Shown here piece after piece: positions 1-6,275 of a stretch of 6,275 nucleotides of DNA. A program made the translations under genes and the position numbers. Each line of letters starts with the position of its first letter. Within the stretch, counting starts at the first letter, position 1. The notes beneath the pieces were generated by a model. It ran no database searches. It was not told where the DNA came from and worked only from the letters and a program-made list of their open reading frames with translations. The stretch is from Clostridia bacterium (GTDB taxonomy: Bacteria; Bacillota; Clostridia; Christensenellales; UBA3700): NCBI GenBank assembly GCA_029067255.1, contig JAIEEW010000053.1, positions 1-6,275 on the forward strand, in the 5' to 3' direction.

Positions 1-177
1 GAGTAGCGTAGATTTCGCGTTTGGTCGGGTTTAGCGAAGTCGAAATATCTAGTCTAATAACAATCAGTATAATAATGAAATGATAGGTTAAATAAAAATT
101 GAAAATTCTATCAACAATCAATATTCCCAAACAATTTGGATATAATCATATTTAATTAAGCGCAAAATCTAATAAAA
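1..177. other. AT-rich upstream region, no gene recognised
   Basis: No convincing gene is visible here. The first ~50 bases are clearly richer in GC than what follows, so the window may begin in the tail of a neighbouring gene or RNA. One plus-strand frame reads SSVDFAFGRV and stops at 32-34. One minus-strand frame is also open across this edge but has no ATG. Neither can be assigned. From about 50 onward the sequence is AT-rich and looks non-coding. It contains an 11-of-12 direct repeat (AACAATCAGTAT at 59-70, AACAATCAATAT at 113-124) of unknown meaning. Confidence 0.5.
141..146 (+). promoter_or_regulatory. isolated perfect -10 hexamer, possible second uvrB promoter
   Basis: TATAAT at 141-146 matches the sigma-A -10 consensus exactly. 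There is no good -35 box: at 17-bp spacing the hexamer is TCAATA (118-123), and no TG dinucleotide sits at the extended -10 position. In AT-rich DNA such a match is common by chance. If used, it would give a uvrB leader of about 105 nt that includes the inverted repeat at 178-205. Confidence 0.2.
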
Positions 178-205
178 ATTTTGTCGAATTTCTTTGCGAC
201 AAAAT
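178..205. repeat. 9-bp perfect inverted repeat upstream of the uvrB promoter
   Basis: ATTTTGTCG (178-186) and CGACAAAAT (197-205) are exact reverse complements around a 10-base loop. On the plus strand no T-run follows. On the minus strand the second arm runs straight into TTTTATT, so the element resembles a weak terminator for leftward transcription, with only three G-C pairs. It could instead be a protein-binding site next to the -35 box at 217-222. The structure is seen directly; the function is not known. Confidence 0.55.
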
Positions 206-216
206 CATACAAACAG

Positions 217-245
217 TTGCAAAATGCGAACATTTGTGCTAAAAT
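217..245 (+). promoter_or_regulatory. sigma-A-type promoter of uvrBA with extended -10
   Basis: The -35 box is TTGCAA (217-222, 4 of 6 against TTGACA). A 17-bp spacer follows, then the -10 box TAAAAT (240-245, 5 of 6 against TATAAT), preceded directly by TGC (237-239), which forms an extended -10. Transcription would be expected to start around 252, about 6 nt before the uvrB ATG. The optimal spacing, the TG element and the overlapping LexA-like site together make this the best promoter candidate for the uvrBA operon. Confidence 0.7.
228..239. promoter_or_regulatory. LexA (SOS) box in the uvrBA promoter
   Basis: GAACATTTGTGC (228-239) fits the Gram-positive LexA core GAAC-N4-GTTC with one mismatch in the right half-site. 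With the preceding C at 227 it matches 11 of 14 positions of the Bacillus consensus CGAACRNRYGTTYG. It lies in the spacer between the -35 and -10 boxes, where bound LexA would block RNA polymerase. uvrBA is a known LexA target in Bacillus subtilis (the din/SOS regulon), so both position and gene context support the call. Binding itself is inferred. Confidence 0.72.
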
Positions 246-257
246 ACACTTGAAATT

Positions 258-2213
258 ATGTTTGAACTCAAAAGTAAATTCACTCCTTGCGGAGATCAGC
301 CGCAGGCAATAAAGAAGTTGGTTGAGGGCGTAAACGACGGTTTGCGTACTCAAGTTTTGCTGGGCGTTACAGGAAGCGGAAAGACTTTTACTATGGCAAA
401 CGTAATAAAAGAGTGCAACCGCCCTGCGTTGGTAATTGCGCATAACAAGACTTTGGCGGCGCAACTTTGTAATGAGTTTAGAGAGTTTTTCCCAAACAAC
501 AGGGTTGAATATTTCGTATCCTATTACGATTATTATCAACCCGAAGCGTATATACCGCGTACAGATACTTATATTGAAAAAGATTTGTCTATAAACGATG
601 AGATAGATAGATTGCGAAATTCCGCTACAAGCGCGCTTTGCGAGAGCCGCGACGTAATAGTGGTTTCGTCTGTATCTTGTATTTACGGCTTAGGCGCGCC
701 AATGGAATACTTTTCTATGGCAATTTCACTTAGAGAAGGGTTGACTATCGACAGAGACGCGCTGTTAGATAAACTTGTTGAGATACAGTATAAACGAAGC
801 GATATAGAATTCGTCCGCGCGACGTTCAGAGTAAGGGGCGACATAGTGGAGATTTTTCCGGTTGAGAGTTCCGACCGCGCAATAAGAGTAGAGTTTTGGG
901 GAGACGAGATAGAGCGGATCTCGCAATTCGATCCTATAACTTCGAAAGCGACTTGCGAACTCAAACACGTCAATATTTTCCCCGCGACGCATTACGTTGT
1001 AGAGCGCGAGAGATTAGAGCCTTGTCTTGAAAGAATACGCGACGATATGGTCGAGCAGGTAGAACTTTTTACGCAACAAGGAAAATTGCTTGAAGCGCAA
1101 AGACTTAAAGAAAGGGTAAGTTATGACCTTGAAATGATAAGGGAAATGGGGTACTGCTCGGGAATAGAGAACTATTCGAGATACTTCGACGGAAGATTGC
1201 CAGGACAACCGCCTTATACGCTACTGGACTTTTTTCCAAAAGACTTTTTGTTGTTCGTCGACGAAAGCCACATGACGTTGCCGCAGGTACGAGCGATGTT
1301 CAACGGCGATTTATCCAGAAAAGTTAATCTGGTAGATTACGGATTCAGACTTCCGTCCGCTTATGACAATAGACCGCTCAAATTCGACGAGTTTGACGAG
1401 AGAATAGGACAAATGATATGCGTATCGGCTACACCTGCAAAATACGAACTTGAACAGGCGGGACAGGTAGTCGAACAACTTATTCGACCGACCGGTCTTA
1501 TCGATCCGGAAGTGGAAATACGTCCGATCGACGGACAGATCGACGATCTTATATCCCGTATCAACGATACGGTGGATAAAAAAGCGAGAGTTCTGGTAAC
1601 GACGCTTACAAAAAAAATGGCGGAGAGTTTGACCGCATATTTGACGGAAAGACATATCAAGGTCAAATATATGCATTCTGACGTAGATACGTTGGAGAGA
1701 ATAGAAATCATAGCGGGATTGAGAAAAGGCGAATTTGACGTTTTGGTTGGCATCAACCTGCTTAGAGAAGGTTTGGATATACCGGAAGTCCAACTTGTAG
1801 CAATTCTTGACGCGGATAAGGAAGGATTCTTGCGAAGCGAAACGTCTCTGATTCAGACGATAGGAAGAGCGGCTAGAAATAGCGAAGCGAAAGTAGTTAT
1901 GTATGCTGACAGAATCACCGACAGTATGCGAAACGCGATTGACGAAACCAACCGCAGACGGGAAGTTCAGAGCGAATACAACAAAATACACGGTATTACG
2001 CCAAAGACAATAGTTAAAGAGATCAACAACACTTTGGAGATATCAAAGAAGATAGAAGACAAGACAGTCAGATCGTCGAAAGACATCCAGAGAGAACTTT
2101 CAAGGCTTACTTCGGCAATGAAAGTGGCTTCCGCGAATCTTGATTTCGAACTTGCTATAAAGTACCGCGAAGAGATAGCAAAACTCAAATCTCAAATAAA
2201 AGACGGCAGATAA
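258..2213 (+). CDS. uvrB: UvrABC excision nuclease subunit B
   Basis: UvrB is the DNA-damage verification helicase of cytoplasmic nucleotide excision repair. UvrA loads it at lesions; it threads a hairpin between the strands and recruits UvrC for incision. The protein has 651 residues, against about 661 in B. subtilis and 673 in E. coli, and is complete. Motifs in order: Walker A GVTGSGKT (36-43); the tyrosine-rich beta-hairpin YYDYYQPEAY (89-98); the UvrA-interaction domain (about 155-250); motif II DESH (335-338); motif III SAT (390-392); motif VI QTIGRAAR (533-540); the YAD (549-551) and RRR (566-568) signature; and a C-terminal UVR domain (about 613-648) that contacts UvrC. The ATG at 258 gives the family's normal N-terminus. 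No Shine-Dalgarno sequence precedes it, which agrees with the promoter start predicted only about 6 nt upstream. It is the first gene of an operon with uvrA, likely under LexA control. Identity is certain. Confidence 0.99.
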   Translation: MFELKSKFTPCGDQPQAIKKLVEGVNDGLRTQVLLGVTGSGKTFTMANVIKECNRPALVIAHNKTLAAQLCNEFREFFPNNRVEYFVSYYDYYQPEAYIPRTDTYIEKDLSINDEIDRLRNSATSALCESRDVIVVSSVSCIYGLGAPMEYFSMAISLREGLTIDRDALLDKLVEIQYKRSDIEFVRATFRVRGDIVEIFPVESSDRAIRVEFWGDEIERISQFDPITSKATCELKHVNIFPATHYVVERERLEPCLERIRDDMVEQVELFTQQGKLLEAQRLKERVSYDLEMIREMGYCSGIENYSRYFDGRLPGQPPYTLLDFFPKDFLLFVDESHMTLPQVRAMFNGDLSRKVNLVDYGFRLPSAYDNRPLKFDEFDERIGQMICVSATPAKYELEQAGQVVEQLIRPTGLIDPEVEIRPIDGQIDDLISRINDTVDKKARVLVTTLTKKMAESLTAYLTERHIKVKYMHSDVDTLERIEIIAGLRKGEFDVLVGINLLREGLDIPEVQLVAILDADKEGFLRSETSLIQTIGRAARNSEAKVVMYADRITDSMRNAIDETNRRREVQSEYNKIHGITPKTIVKEINNTLEISKKIEDKTVRSSKDIQRELSRLTSAMKVASANLDFELAIKYREEIAKLKSQIKDGR

Positions 2214-2241
2214 GGATAATAATATACTACAATATATATAC

Positions 2242-2245
2242 GGAG
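2242..2245 (+). promoter_or_regulatory. ribosome binding site of uvrA
   Basis: GGAG at 2242-2245 lies 8 nt before the ATG at 2254 and is a normal Shine-Dalgarno core. It sits in the 40-nt, very AT-rich gap after the uvrB stop. This supports the uvrA start chosen and contrasts with the missing site in front of uvrB. Confidence 0.75.
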
Positions 2246-2253
2246 CGAACAGT

Positions 2254-5070
2254 ATGCAGGATTTCATAAATATTAAAGGAGCAAGGGTACACAACCTTAA
2301 AAATATAGACGTAACTATACCGAGAGACAAACTCGTAGTATTGACGGGATTGAGCGGTTCGGGCAAGTCGTCGTTGGCATTCGATACGATTTTCGCAGAA
2401 GGACAACGCAGATATATGGAAAGCCTGTCTTCTTACGCAAGACAGTTTTTGGGACAAATGGACAAGCCTGACGTTGATTATATTGACGGTCTTTCGCCCG
2501 CTATTTCAATTGATCAAAAGACGACGTCGCACAATCCGCGTTCGACGGTAGGCACGGTTACGGAGATATACGACTATCTGCGTCTTTTGTATGCAAGAAT
2601 AGGTCTTCCGCACTGTCCTAAATGCGGTAAAGAAATCGTTCAGCAGTCCGTCGATCAGATAGCGGATAAAGTGCTTTGCAACGAATCCGGCGCGAAAGTC
2701 AGAGTTCTCGCTCCGGTCGTCAGGGGACGTAAAGGCGAATACGGAAAGCAGATCGAAGGATACAGAAAGAGCGGGTACAGCCGTCTTATTGTTGACGGCA
2801 GCGAATACAACATACTCGACGAAGAGATAAATCTGGACAAAAACTATAAACACAATATAAAGATCGTAGTCGACAGAATCGTTTTGAAACCCGACGTCAA
2901 CAGACGTCTTACCGATTCTCTTGAAGCGGCGCTCAAACTCGCCGAAGGACTGGTAGAAGTAGAAGTTGACGGCGTATTGACGCTGTATTCTACAAAATAT
3001 TCGTGTCCCGATTGCGATATAAGCATAGAAGAACTTCAACCTAGAATGTTTTCTTTCAACTCGCCGTTCGGCGCATGTCCCGACTGTTACGGACTGGGAT
3101 TCAAAAACGCTTTGGATATAAACAAACTCGTAAAATGGGATAAATCCGTAGCGGAAGGCGCTTTGGACGTTAGCGGTTGGAATATGGACGTGGGCAATTA
3201 TTCTACCGCCACTTTTGCCGCGCTTGCAAAAAGACATGATTTTTCTTTGCGAACCCCTGTAAAGGAACTTCCGGACAACATTGTCAATATTCTTCTTTAC
3301 GGCGATCAAGAGAAGTTGCAGATAAGTTACAACTCCGCAATGGGAAGCGGCGTATTCAATAGAAATTTTGAAGGCGTCGCAAACAACATAATGCGCAGAT
3401 TCAGAGAAACAAGTTCTGAATACGTCAAACAGGAACTTTCTAAACTTATGAAGGAAGTGCCTTGCGATCTTTGTAAAGGCAAGAGATTGAAGAGAGAAGT
3501 TCTCGGAGTTACCGTTGGCGGAAAGAATATATACGAAGTCTGTTGTCTTTCTATTGACAAGGCTTTGGAGTTTTTCGAGAATTTACAACTTACCCCCACG
3601 CAGGAAATAATCGCCAATCAGATTTTGAAAGAGATAAAGGCAAGGTTGGGATTTTTGGTAAACGTGGGCTTGAATTATCTTCAACTATCGCGTTCGTCCG
3701 CAACGCTTTCAGGCGGAGAAGCGCAGAGAATTAGACTTGCTACGCAGATAGGAAGCGGACTTGTCGGAGTACTCTATATTTTGGACGAACCGAGCATAGG
3801 CTTGCATCAACGCGACAATGACAAATTGCTCATGACTTTGGAAAGATTGCGGGATTTGGGAAATACGTTGATAGTAGTCGAACACGACGAAGATACTATG
3901 ATGCGAGCGGATCATATAGTAGATATAGGTCCAGGCGCGGGAATTAACGGCGGAGAAGTAGTCGTAGCGGGTACTCCCGAAGAAGTAATGGCTTGCGAAA
4001 GATCTATTACCGGCGCGTATATGTCGGGCAGAGAGAAGATAGAACTGCCTGACGTACGCCGAGAAGGCAACGGAAAATATCTTCAAGTACGCGGAGCGGT
4101 AAAGAACAATCTTAAAAGTATAAACGTAGATATTCCGCTCGCTACGTTTACTGTAATTACAGGCGTGAGCGGAAGCGGAAAAAGCAGTCTTATCAACGAA
4201 GTAATTTATCCGGTGCTACAAAACAAACTCAACGGAGCGAGAGAAGCGGATCTCAACTGCAAAGAAATTTTGGGTATAGAAGAACTGGATAAAGTGATAG
4301 CGATAGACCAAAGTCCGATAGGCAGAACTCCGCGTTCCAACCCCGCGACGTATACCAACGTTTTTACCGCGATAAGAGATTTATATGCAAAAACTCCGGA
4401 AGCGAAATCGAGAGGATACAAGAGCGGAAGGTTTTCTTTCAATATCTCAGGCGGACGATGCGAGAATTGCGCGGGCGACGGAATCAAAAAGATAGAGATG
4501 CACTTCCTTTCCGACGTTTACGTTCCTTGCGAAGTGTGCGGCGGAAAGCGTTATAATAGAGAAACTTTACAGGTAAAATACAAGGGCAAGAGTATCTACG
4601 ACGTACTGGATATGACGGTTGCGGAAGCGTGCGAATTTTTTGCAAACATTCCGCAGATATACAATAAGATCTCCACTCTCAACGACGTGGGACTTTCGTA
4701 CGTCAAACTCGGTCAGTCTGCCACCACGCTCTCCGGCGGAGAAGCGCAAAGGGTAAAACTCGCGACCGAACTTTCAAAAAGATCGACGGGTAAGACCGTA
4801 TATATACTTGACGAACCGACGACCGGATTGCATAGCGCGGACGTTAAGAAACTTGTCGCAATATTGCAACGTCTTGTATCAAAGGGAAATACAGTAATTG
4901 TCATTGAACATAATCTTGACGTGATCAAAGTCGCCGACCATATTATAGATCTCGGACCGGAAGGCGGAGAAAACGGCGGTACGATCGTAGCGACAGGTAC
5001 ACCCGAACAAGTCGCGAAAAATCCCAAAAGTTATACCGGCAAGTATTTGATACCCAAATTACAAGGTTGA
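2254..5070 (+). CDS. uvrA: UvrABC excision nuclease subunit A
   Basis: UvrA is the damage-sensing ABC-type ATPase of nucleotide excision repair. It dimerises, scans DNA, recognises distortions and hands the site to UvrB. The protein has 938 residues (E. coli 940) and carries two complete ATPase halves. Half I: Walker A GLSGSGKSS (32-40), signature LSGGEAQ (485-491), Walker B LDEP (510-513), His544. Half II: Walker A GVSGSGKSS (637-645), signature LSGGEAQ (826-832), Walker B LDEP (852-855), His886. Three zinc modules are intact: C121/C124 with C404/C407; C251/C254 with C275/C278; and C736/C739 with C759/C762 near the DNA-binding region. The strongly conserved stretches SPAISIDQKTTSHNPRSTVG (81-100) and DQSPIGRTPRSNPATYT (685-701) are present. 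It follows uvrB by 40 nt with its own ribosome site and ends 26 nt before a terminator, so it is the last gene of the operon. There is no C-terminal extension. Identity is certain. Confidence 0.99.
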   Translation: MQDFINIKGARVHNLKNIDVTIPRDKLVVLTGLSGSGKSSLAFDTIFAEGQRRYMESLSSYARQFLGQMDKPDVDYIDGLSPAISIDQKTTSHNPRSTVGTVTEIYDYLRLLYARIGLPHCPKCGKEIVQQSVDQIADKVLCNESGAKVRVLAPVVRGRKGEYGKQIEGYRKSGYSRLIVDGSEYNILDEEINLDKNYKHNIKIVVDRIVLKPDVNRRLTDSLEAALKLAEGLVEVEVDGVLTLYSTKYSCPDCDISIEELQPRMFSFNSPFGACPDCYGLGFKNALDINKLVKWDKSVAEGALDVSGWNMDVGNYSTATFAALAKRHDFSLRTPVKELPDNIVNILLYGDQEKLQISYNSAMGSGVFNRNFEGVANNIMRRFRETSSEYVKQELSKLMKEVPCDLCKGKRLKREVLGVTVGGKNIYEVCCLSIDKALEFFENLQLTPTQEIIANQILKEIKARLGFLVNVGLNYLQLSRSSATLSGGEAQRIRLATQIGSGLVGVLYILDEPSIGLHQRDNDKLLMTLERLRDLGNTLIVVEHDEDTMMRADHIVDIGPGAGINGGEVVVAGTPEEVMACERSITGAYMSGREKIELPDVRREGNGKYLQVRGAVKNNLKSINVDIPLATFTVITGVSGSGKSSLINEVIYPVLQNKLNGAREADLNCKEILGIEELDKVIAIDQSPIGRTPRSNPATYTNVFTAIRDLYAKTPEAKSRGYKSGRFSFNISGGRCENCAGDGIKKIEMHFLSDVYVPCEVCGGKRYNRETLQVKYKGKSIYDVLDMTVAEACEFFANIPQIYNKISTLNDVGLSYVKLGQSATTLSGGEAQRVKLATELSKRSTGKTVYILDEPTTGLHSADVKKLVAILQRLVSKGNTVIVIEHNLDVIKVADHIIDLGPEGGENGGTIVATGTPEQVAKNPKSYTGKYLIPKLQG

Positions 5071-5096
5071 TTTTCGCAGTTTTATAAAATACAGAC

Positions 5097-5126
5097 AAAG
5101 AGCAGGTTTTCGCTTGCTCTTTTTTA
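5097..5126 (+). terminator. rho-independent terminator of the uvrBA operon
   Basis: AAAGAGCAGG (5097-5106) pairs with CTTGCTCTTT (5113-5122) around the loop TTTTCG, giving a 10-bp stem with one G-T wobble. The T-run extends to 5125. It begins 26 nt after the uvrA stop codon and separates the repair operon from the membrane-protein genes downstream. Confidence 0.88.
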
Positions 5127-5192
5127 TAGGTAAAAGTTTTCATGCGAATAACGGCGTTTGTTTTTTCATTAAAGAGACGGATAAATATAAAT

Positions 5193-5221
5193 TTTATAGG
5201 ATAAAACTAAAATGATATACA
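5193..5221 (+). promoter_or_regulatory. candidate promoter of the DUF421-DUF4363 pair
   Basis: TTTATA (5193-5198, 4 of 6 for -35), a 17-bp spacer ending in TGA (5213-5215), and TATACA (5216-5221, 4 of 6 for -10) make a plausible extended -10 promoter. It would start near 5228, leaving a leader of about 25 nt. A competing -10, TATACT at 5228-5233, has no matching -35. Some promoter is needed here because a strong terminator lies just upstream, but this choice is tentative. Confidence 0.35.
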
Positions 5222-5225
5222 TAAA

Positions 5226-5255
5226 AGTATACTCAACGCGCATACTGGGAGTATG
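5226..5255 (+). repeat. nested inverted repeats over the start codon of the DUF421 gene
   Basis: CATACT (5241-5246) and AGTATG (5250-5255) are perfect reverse complements around GGG, and the right arm contains the ATG start codon (5253-5255). Upstream, AGTATACT (5226-5233) is itself palindromic, and its ATACT could pair with AGTAT at 5250-5254 as an alternative. The only Shine-Dalgarno-like bases, GGGAG (5247-5251), sit in the hairpin one base from the ATG. This could be an operator or an RNA structure that limits initiation. The repeat is seen directly; a role is inferred. Confidence 0.45.
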
Positions 5256-5960
5256 TTAATAGTATTTACAAGAGCGATAGTAATTTATATTTTTTTGCTG
5301 ATAGTAATGCGATTGATGGGCAAAAAGCAGTTGGGCGAGTTACAGCCTTTTGAGTTTGCGATAACGTTGATCGCCGCAGAACTTGCGTGTATACCTATGT
5401 CTGATACGCAAGTGCCGATACTTTACGGTTTGGTCCCGATCTTTACGTTGTTCGTAGTGGAATTCTGTCTGACAAAGATTGTAAAACACTCGCTGAAAAT
5501 GCGTAAACTTATCAACGGCAAACCCGTAATTGTCATAACTCCCGACGGTATAGATTTCGAGGCAATAAATAGACTTGATATGACCGTACACGATATCATG
5601 GAATCGATTAGAGCGAAGGACTATACTTCACCCGAAGAAATCGAGTGGGCTATAATCGAAACGAACGGAGATATGTCTGTGGTTCCTAAGTCGGCTAACA
5701 AGCCTTTGACGGTTTCCGATATGCAGTTGAACGTTGAGCAAACGCAGTTGCCTTATTCGGTCATCTGCGAAGGTAAGCGTATGGGCAATAATATCAAAAA
5801 ATGCAACCTTGACGAAAACAAAGTTGATTCGCTGCTAAATAAGTTGCAGTTCAGACAGGAAGATATTTTGCTTATGCTTGTAACTGGCGGCGACGATTTT
5901 TATCTCCAACCTAAAAAAGGTAAATTCATTTCCGGAAAAATTAGCGAGGAGGTAGGATAA
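5253..5960 (+). CDS. DUF421 (YetF-like) membrane protein
   Basis: This is a 235-residue integral membrane protein of the DUF421 family, which includes B. subtilis YetF. Three hydrophobic segments are visible at about 4-22, 34-48 and 53-77, followed by a cytosolic mixed alpha/beta domain. Family hallmarks are the N-terminal Arg7, MGKKQLGELQPFEF (22-35), the polar-ended second helix, NGKP (88-91), and ETNGDMSVVPK (136-146). The biochemical activity is unknown. In Bacillus, DUF421 proteins such as the 2Duf protein and YetF have been linked to properties of the spore inner membrane; whether that applies here is open. The ATG at 5253 is the only ATG in frame after the stop at 5208-5210 and gives the expected N-terminus, but its Shine-Dalgarno spacing is poor. 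The gene overlaps the next one by one base, so the two products are probably made together. Family assignment is firm; function is not. Confidence 0.93.
   Translation: MLIVFTRAIVIYIFLLIVMRLMGKKQLGELQPFEFAITLIAAELACIPMSDTQVPILYGLVPIFTLFVVEFCLTKIVKHSLKMRKLINGKPVIVITPDGIDFEAINRLDMTVHDIMESIRAKDYTSPEEIEWAIIETNGDMSVVPKSANKPLTVSDMQLNVEQTQLPYSVICEGKRMGNNIKKCNLDENKVDSLLNKLQFRQEDILLMLVTGGDDFYLQPKKGKFISGKISEEVG
5947..5953 (+). promoter_or_regulatory. strong ribosome binding site of the DUF4363 gene
   Basis: AGGAGGT at 5947-5953 is a full-length Shine-Dalgarno match, 6 nt before the ATG at 5960. It lies inside the end of the DUF421 gene. The stop and start overlap as TAATG, so translation is probably coupled, and the downstream gene has a much better site than the upstream one. 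Confidence 0.85.
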
Positions 5961-6275
5961 TGGGAAAGATAATTTTGACAGTCGTACTGGTAGCGTTAAT
6001 TTTGGCGTTGGGCATAACCGAGCAAGTTTTTATGCAAAACAGTTTCGACGATCTGGCGGAAAAGTGCGTTGAAGTTCAAGATATGCTTATCAAAAAAGAC
6101 TATGCGGAAGCGCGTAAAGCGGTCGAGCAGATGAAAGAATGGTGGGCGAAGAAACGTGATATTCTTGAATTTACCTGTCCAAATAACGACGTCAAAGATA
6201 TTTACAAAGAGATAGGCGAGTTGCAAGGCACTATATACGCGGAGATGTACGACGATTCAATTACGCGTACGAACG
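5960..6275 (+). CDS. DUF4363 membrane-anchored protein (partial, 3' end outside window)
   Basis: The visible 105 codons start with a short basic N-terminus and one hydrophobic segment (about 4-19). This looks like an uncleaved anchor or signal sequence with the rest outside the membrane. The remainder is mostly charged and helical, with a WWAKKRDILEF patch (61-71) that resembles the conserved W-x-K-x-L region of DUF4363 proteins. These are short proteins of about 120 residues often encoded next to DUF421 genes in Clostridia. Most of the protein is therefore present, and only the C-terminus is missing. The start is fixed by a perfect ribosome site and the one-base overlap with the preceding stop. 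The product may act with the DUF421 protein at the membrane, judging by context only. No enzymatic motif is seen. Family call is from sequence character plus neighbour. Confidence 0.8.
   Translation, partial: MGKIILTVVLVALILALGITEQVFMQNSFDDLAEKCVEVQDMLIKKDYAEARKAVEQMKEWWAKKRDILEFTCPNNDVKDIYKEIGELQGTIYAEMYDDSITRTN

Noticed and set aside
156..539. Minus-strand frame of 127 codons running from uvrB into the upstream region
   Set aside because: Most of it is antisense to the conserved UvrB N-terminus and the rest is AT-rich non-coding DNA; no family resemblance.
1311..1991. Open minus-strand frame of 226 codons opposite uvrB
   Set aside because: It is an antisense shadow of conserved uvrB helicase motifs, with composition typical of a reversed coding strand and no recognisable protein features.
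2214..2253. TATACT and TATATA hexamers in the uvrB-uvrA gap as a separate uvrA promoter
   Set aside because: No -35-like hexamer is found at usable spacing, and the 40-nt gap is normal for genes in one operon.
2246..2259. CGAAC half-site before uvrA as a second LexA box
   Set aside because: Only the left half is present; the following bases do not resemble GTTC, so it is not a LexA box.
2506..3309. Open minus-strand frame of 267 codons opposite uvrA
   Set aside because: It lies wholly inside the certain uvrA gene, its translation shows no domain and is rich in F, Y and R as expected for an antisense shadow, and it has no ribosome site or promoter of note.
5142..5204. A 20-codon plus-strand reading frame (MRITAFVF...) between the terminator and the DUF421 gene
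   Set aside because: It has no properly spaced ribosome site, no recognisable sequence and AT-rich non-coding composition; it is within chance expectation.
5975..5980. Exact TTGACA hexamer inside the DUF4363 gene
   Set aside because: It lies in coding sequence and no -10 box occurs at suitable spacing.

Overview
The window looks like ordinary chromosomal sequence from a low- to mid-GC Gram-positive anaerobe, most likely a member of the Clostridia or a related uncultured lineage. This is an inference. It rests on the Bacillus/Clostridium-like UvrB and UvrA sequences, a Gram-positive-type LexA (SOS) box, and a DUF421-DUF4363 gene pair of the kind found in Clostridia. Codon use favours AGA, ATA and GCG. 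All recognisable genes read rightward.

Bases 1-257 are an AT-rich upstream region. Its first ~50 bases are richer in GC and may be the edge of a gene or RNA that I cannot identify. Just before uvrB there is a compact SOS-type promoter: a -35 box at 217-222, a LexA-like operator at 228-239 and an extended -10 at 240-245. The predicted transcription start is only about 6 nt before the uvrB ATG, and no Shine-Dalgarno sequence is present, so the uvrB message may be almost leaderless. A perfect 9-bp inverted repeat at 178-205 lies just upstream.

Bases 258-5070 hold a complete uvrB-uvrA pair, separated by 40 nt and closed by a rho-independent terminator at 5097-5126. UvrA finds DNA damage as an ATPase dimer and loads UvrB. 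UvrB verifies the lesion and recruits UvrC, which is not in this window. Both proteins are full length with every key motif intact.

Bases 5127-5252 are an intergenic region with a weak promoter candidate and a small hairpin that covers the start codon of the next gene. From 5253 to the window end there is a second, translationally coupled pair: a DUF421 (YetF-like) membrane protein and a DUF4363 membrane-anchored protein cut off by the window edge. Their biochemical function is not established. This pair is the least understood part of the window. I saw no mobile element, CRISPR array, tRNA or rRNA, and nothing that amounts to a clearly new system.
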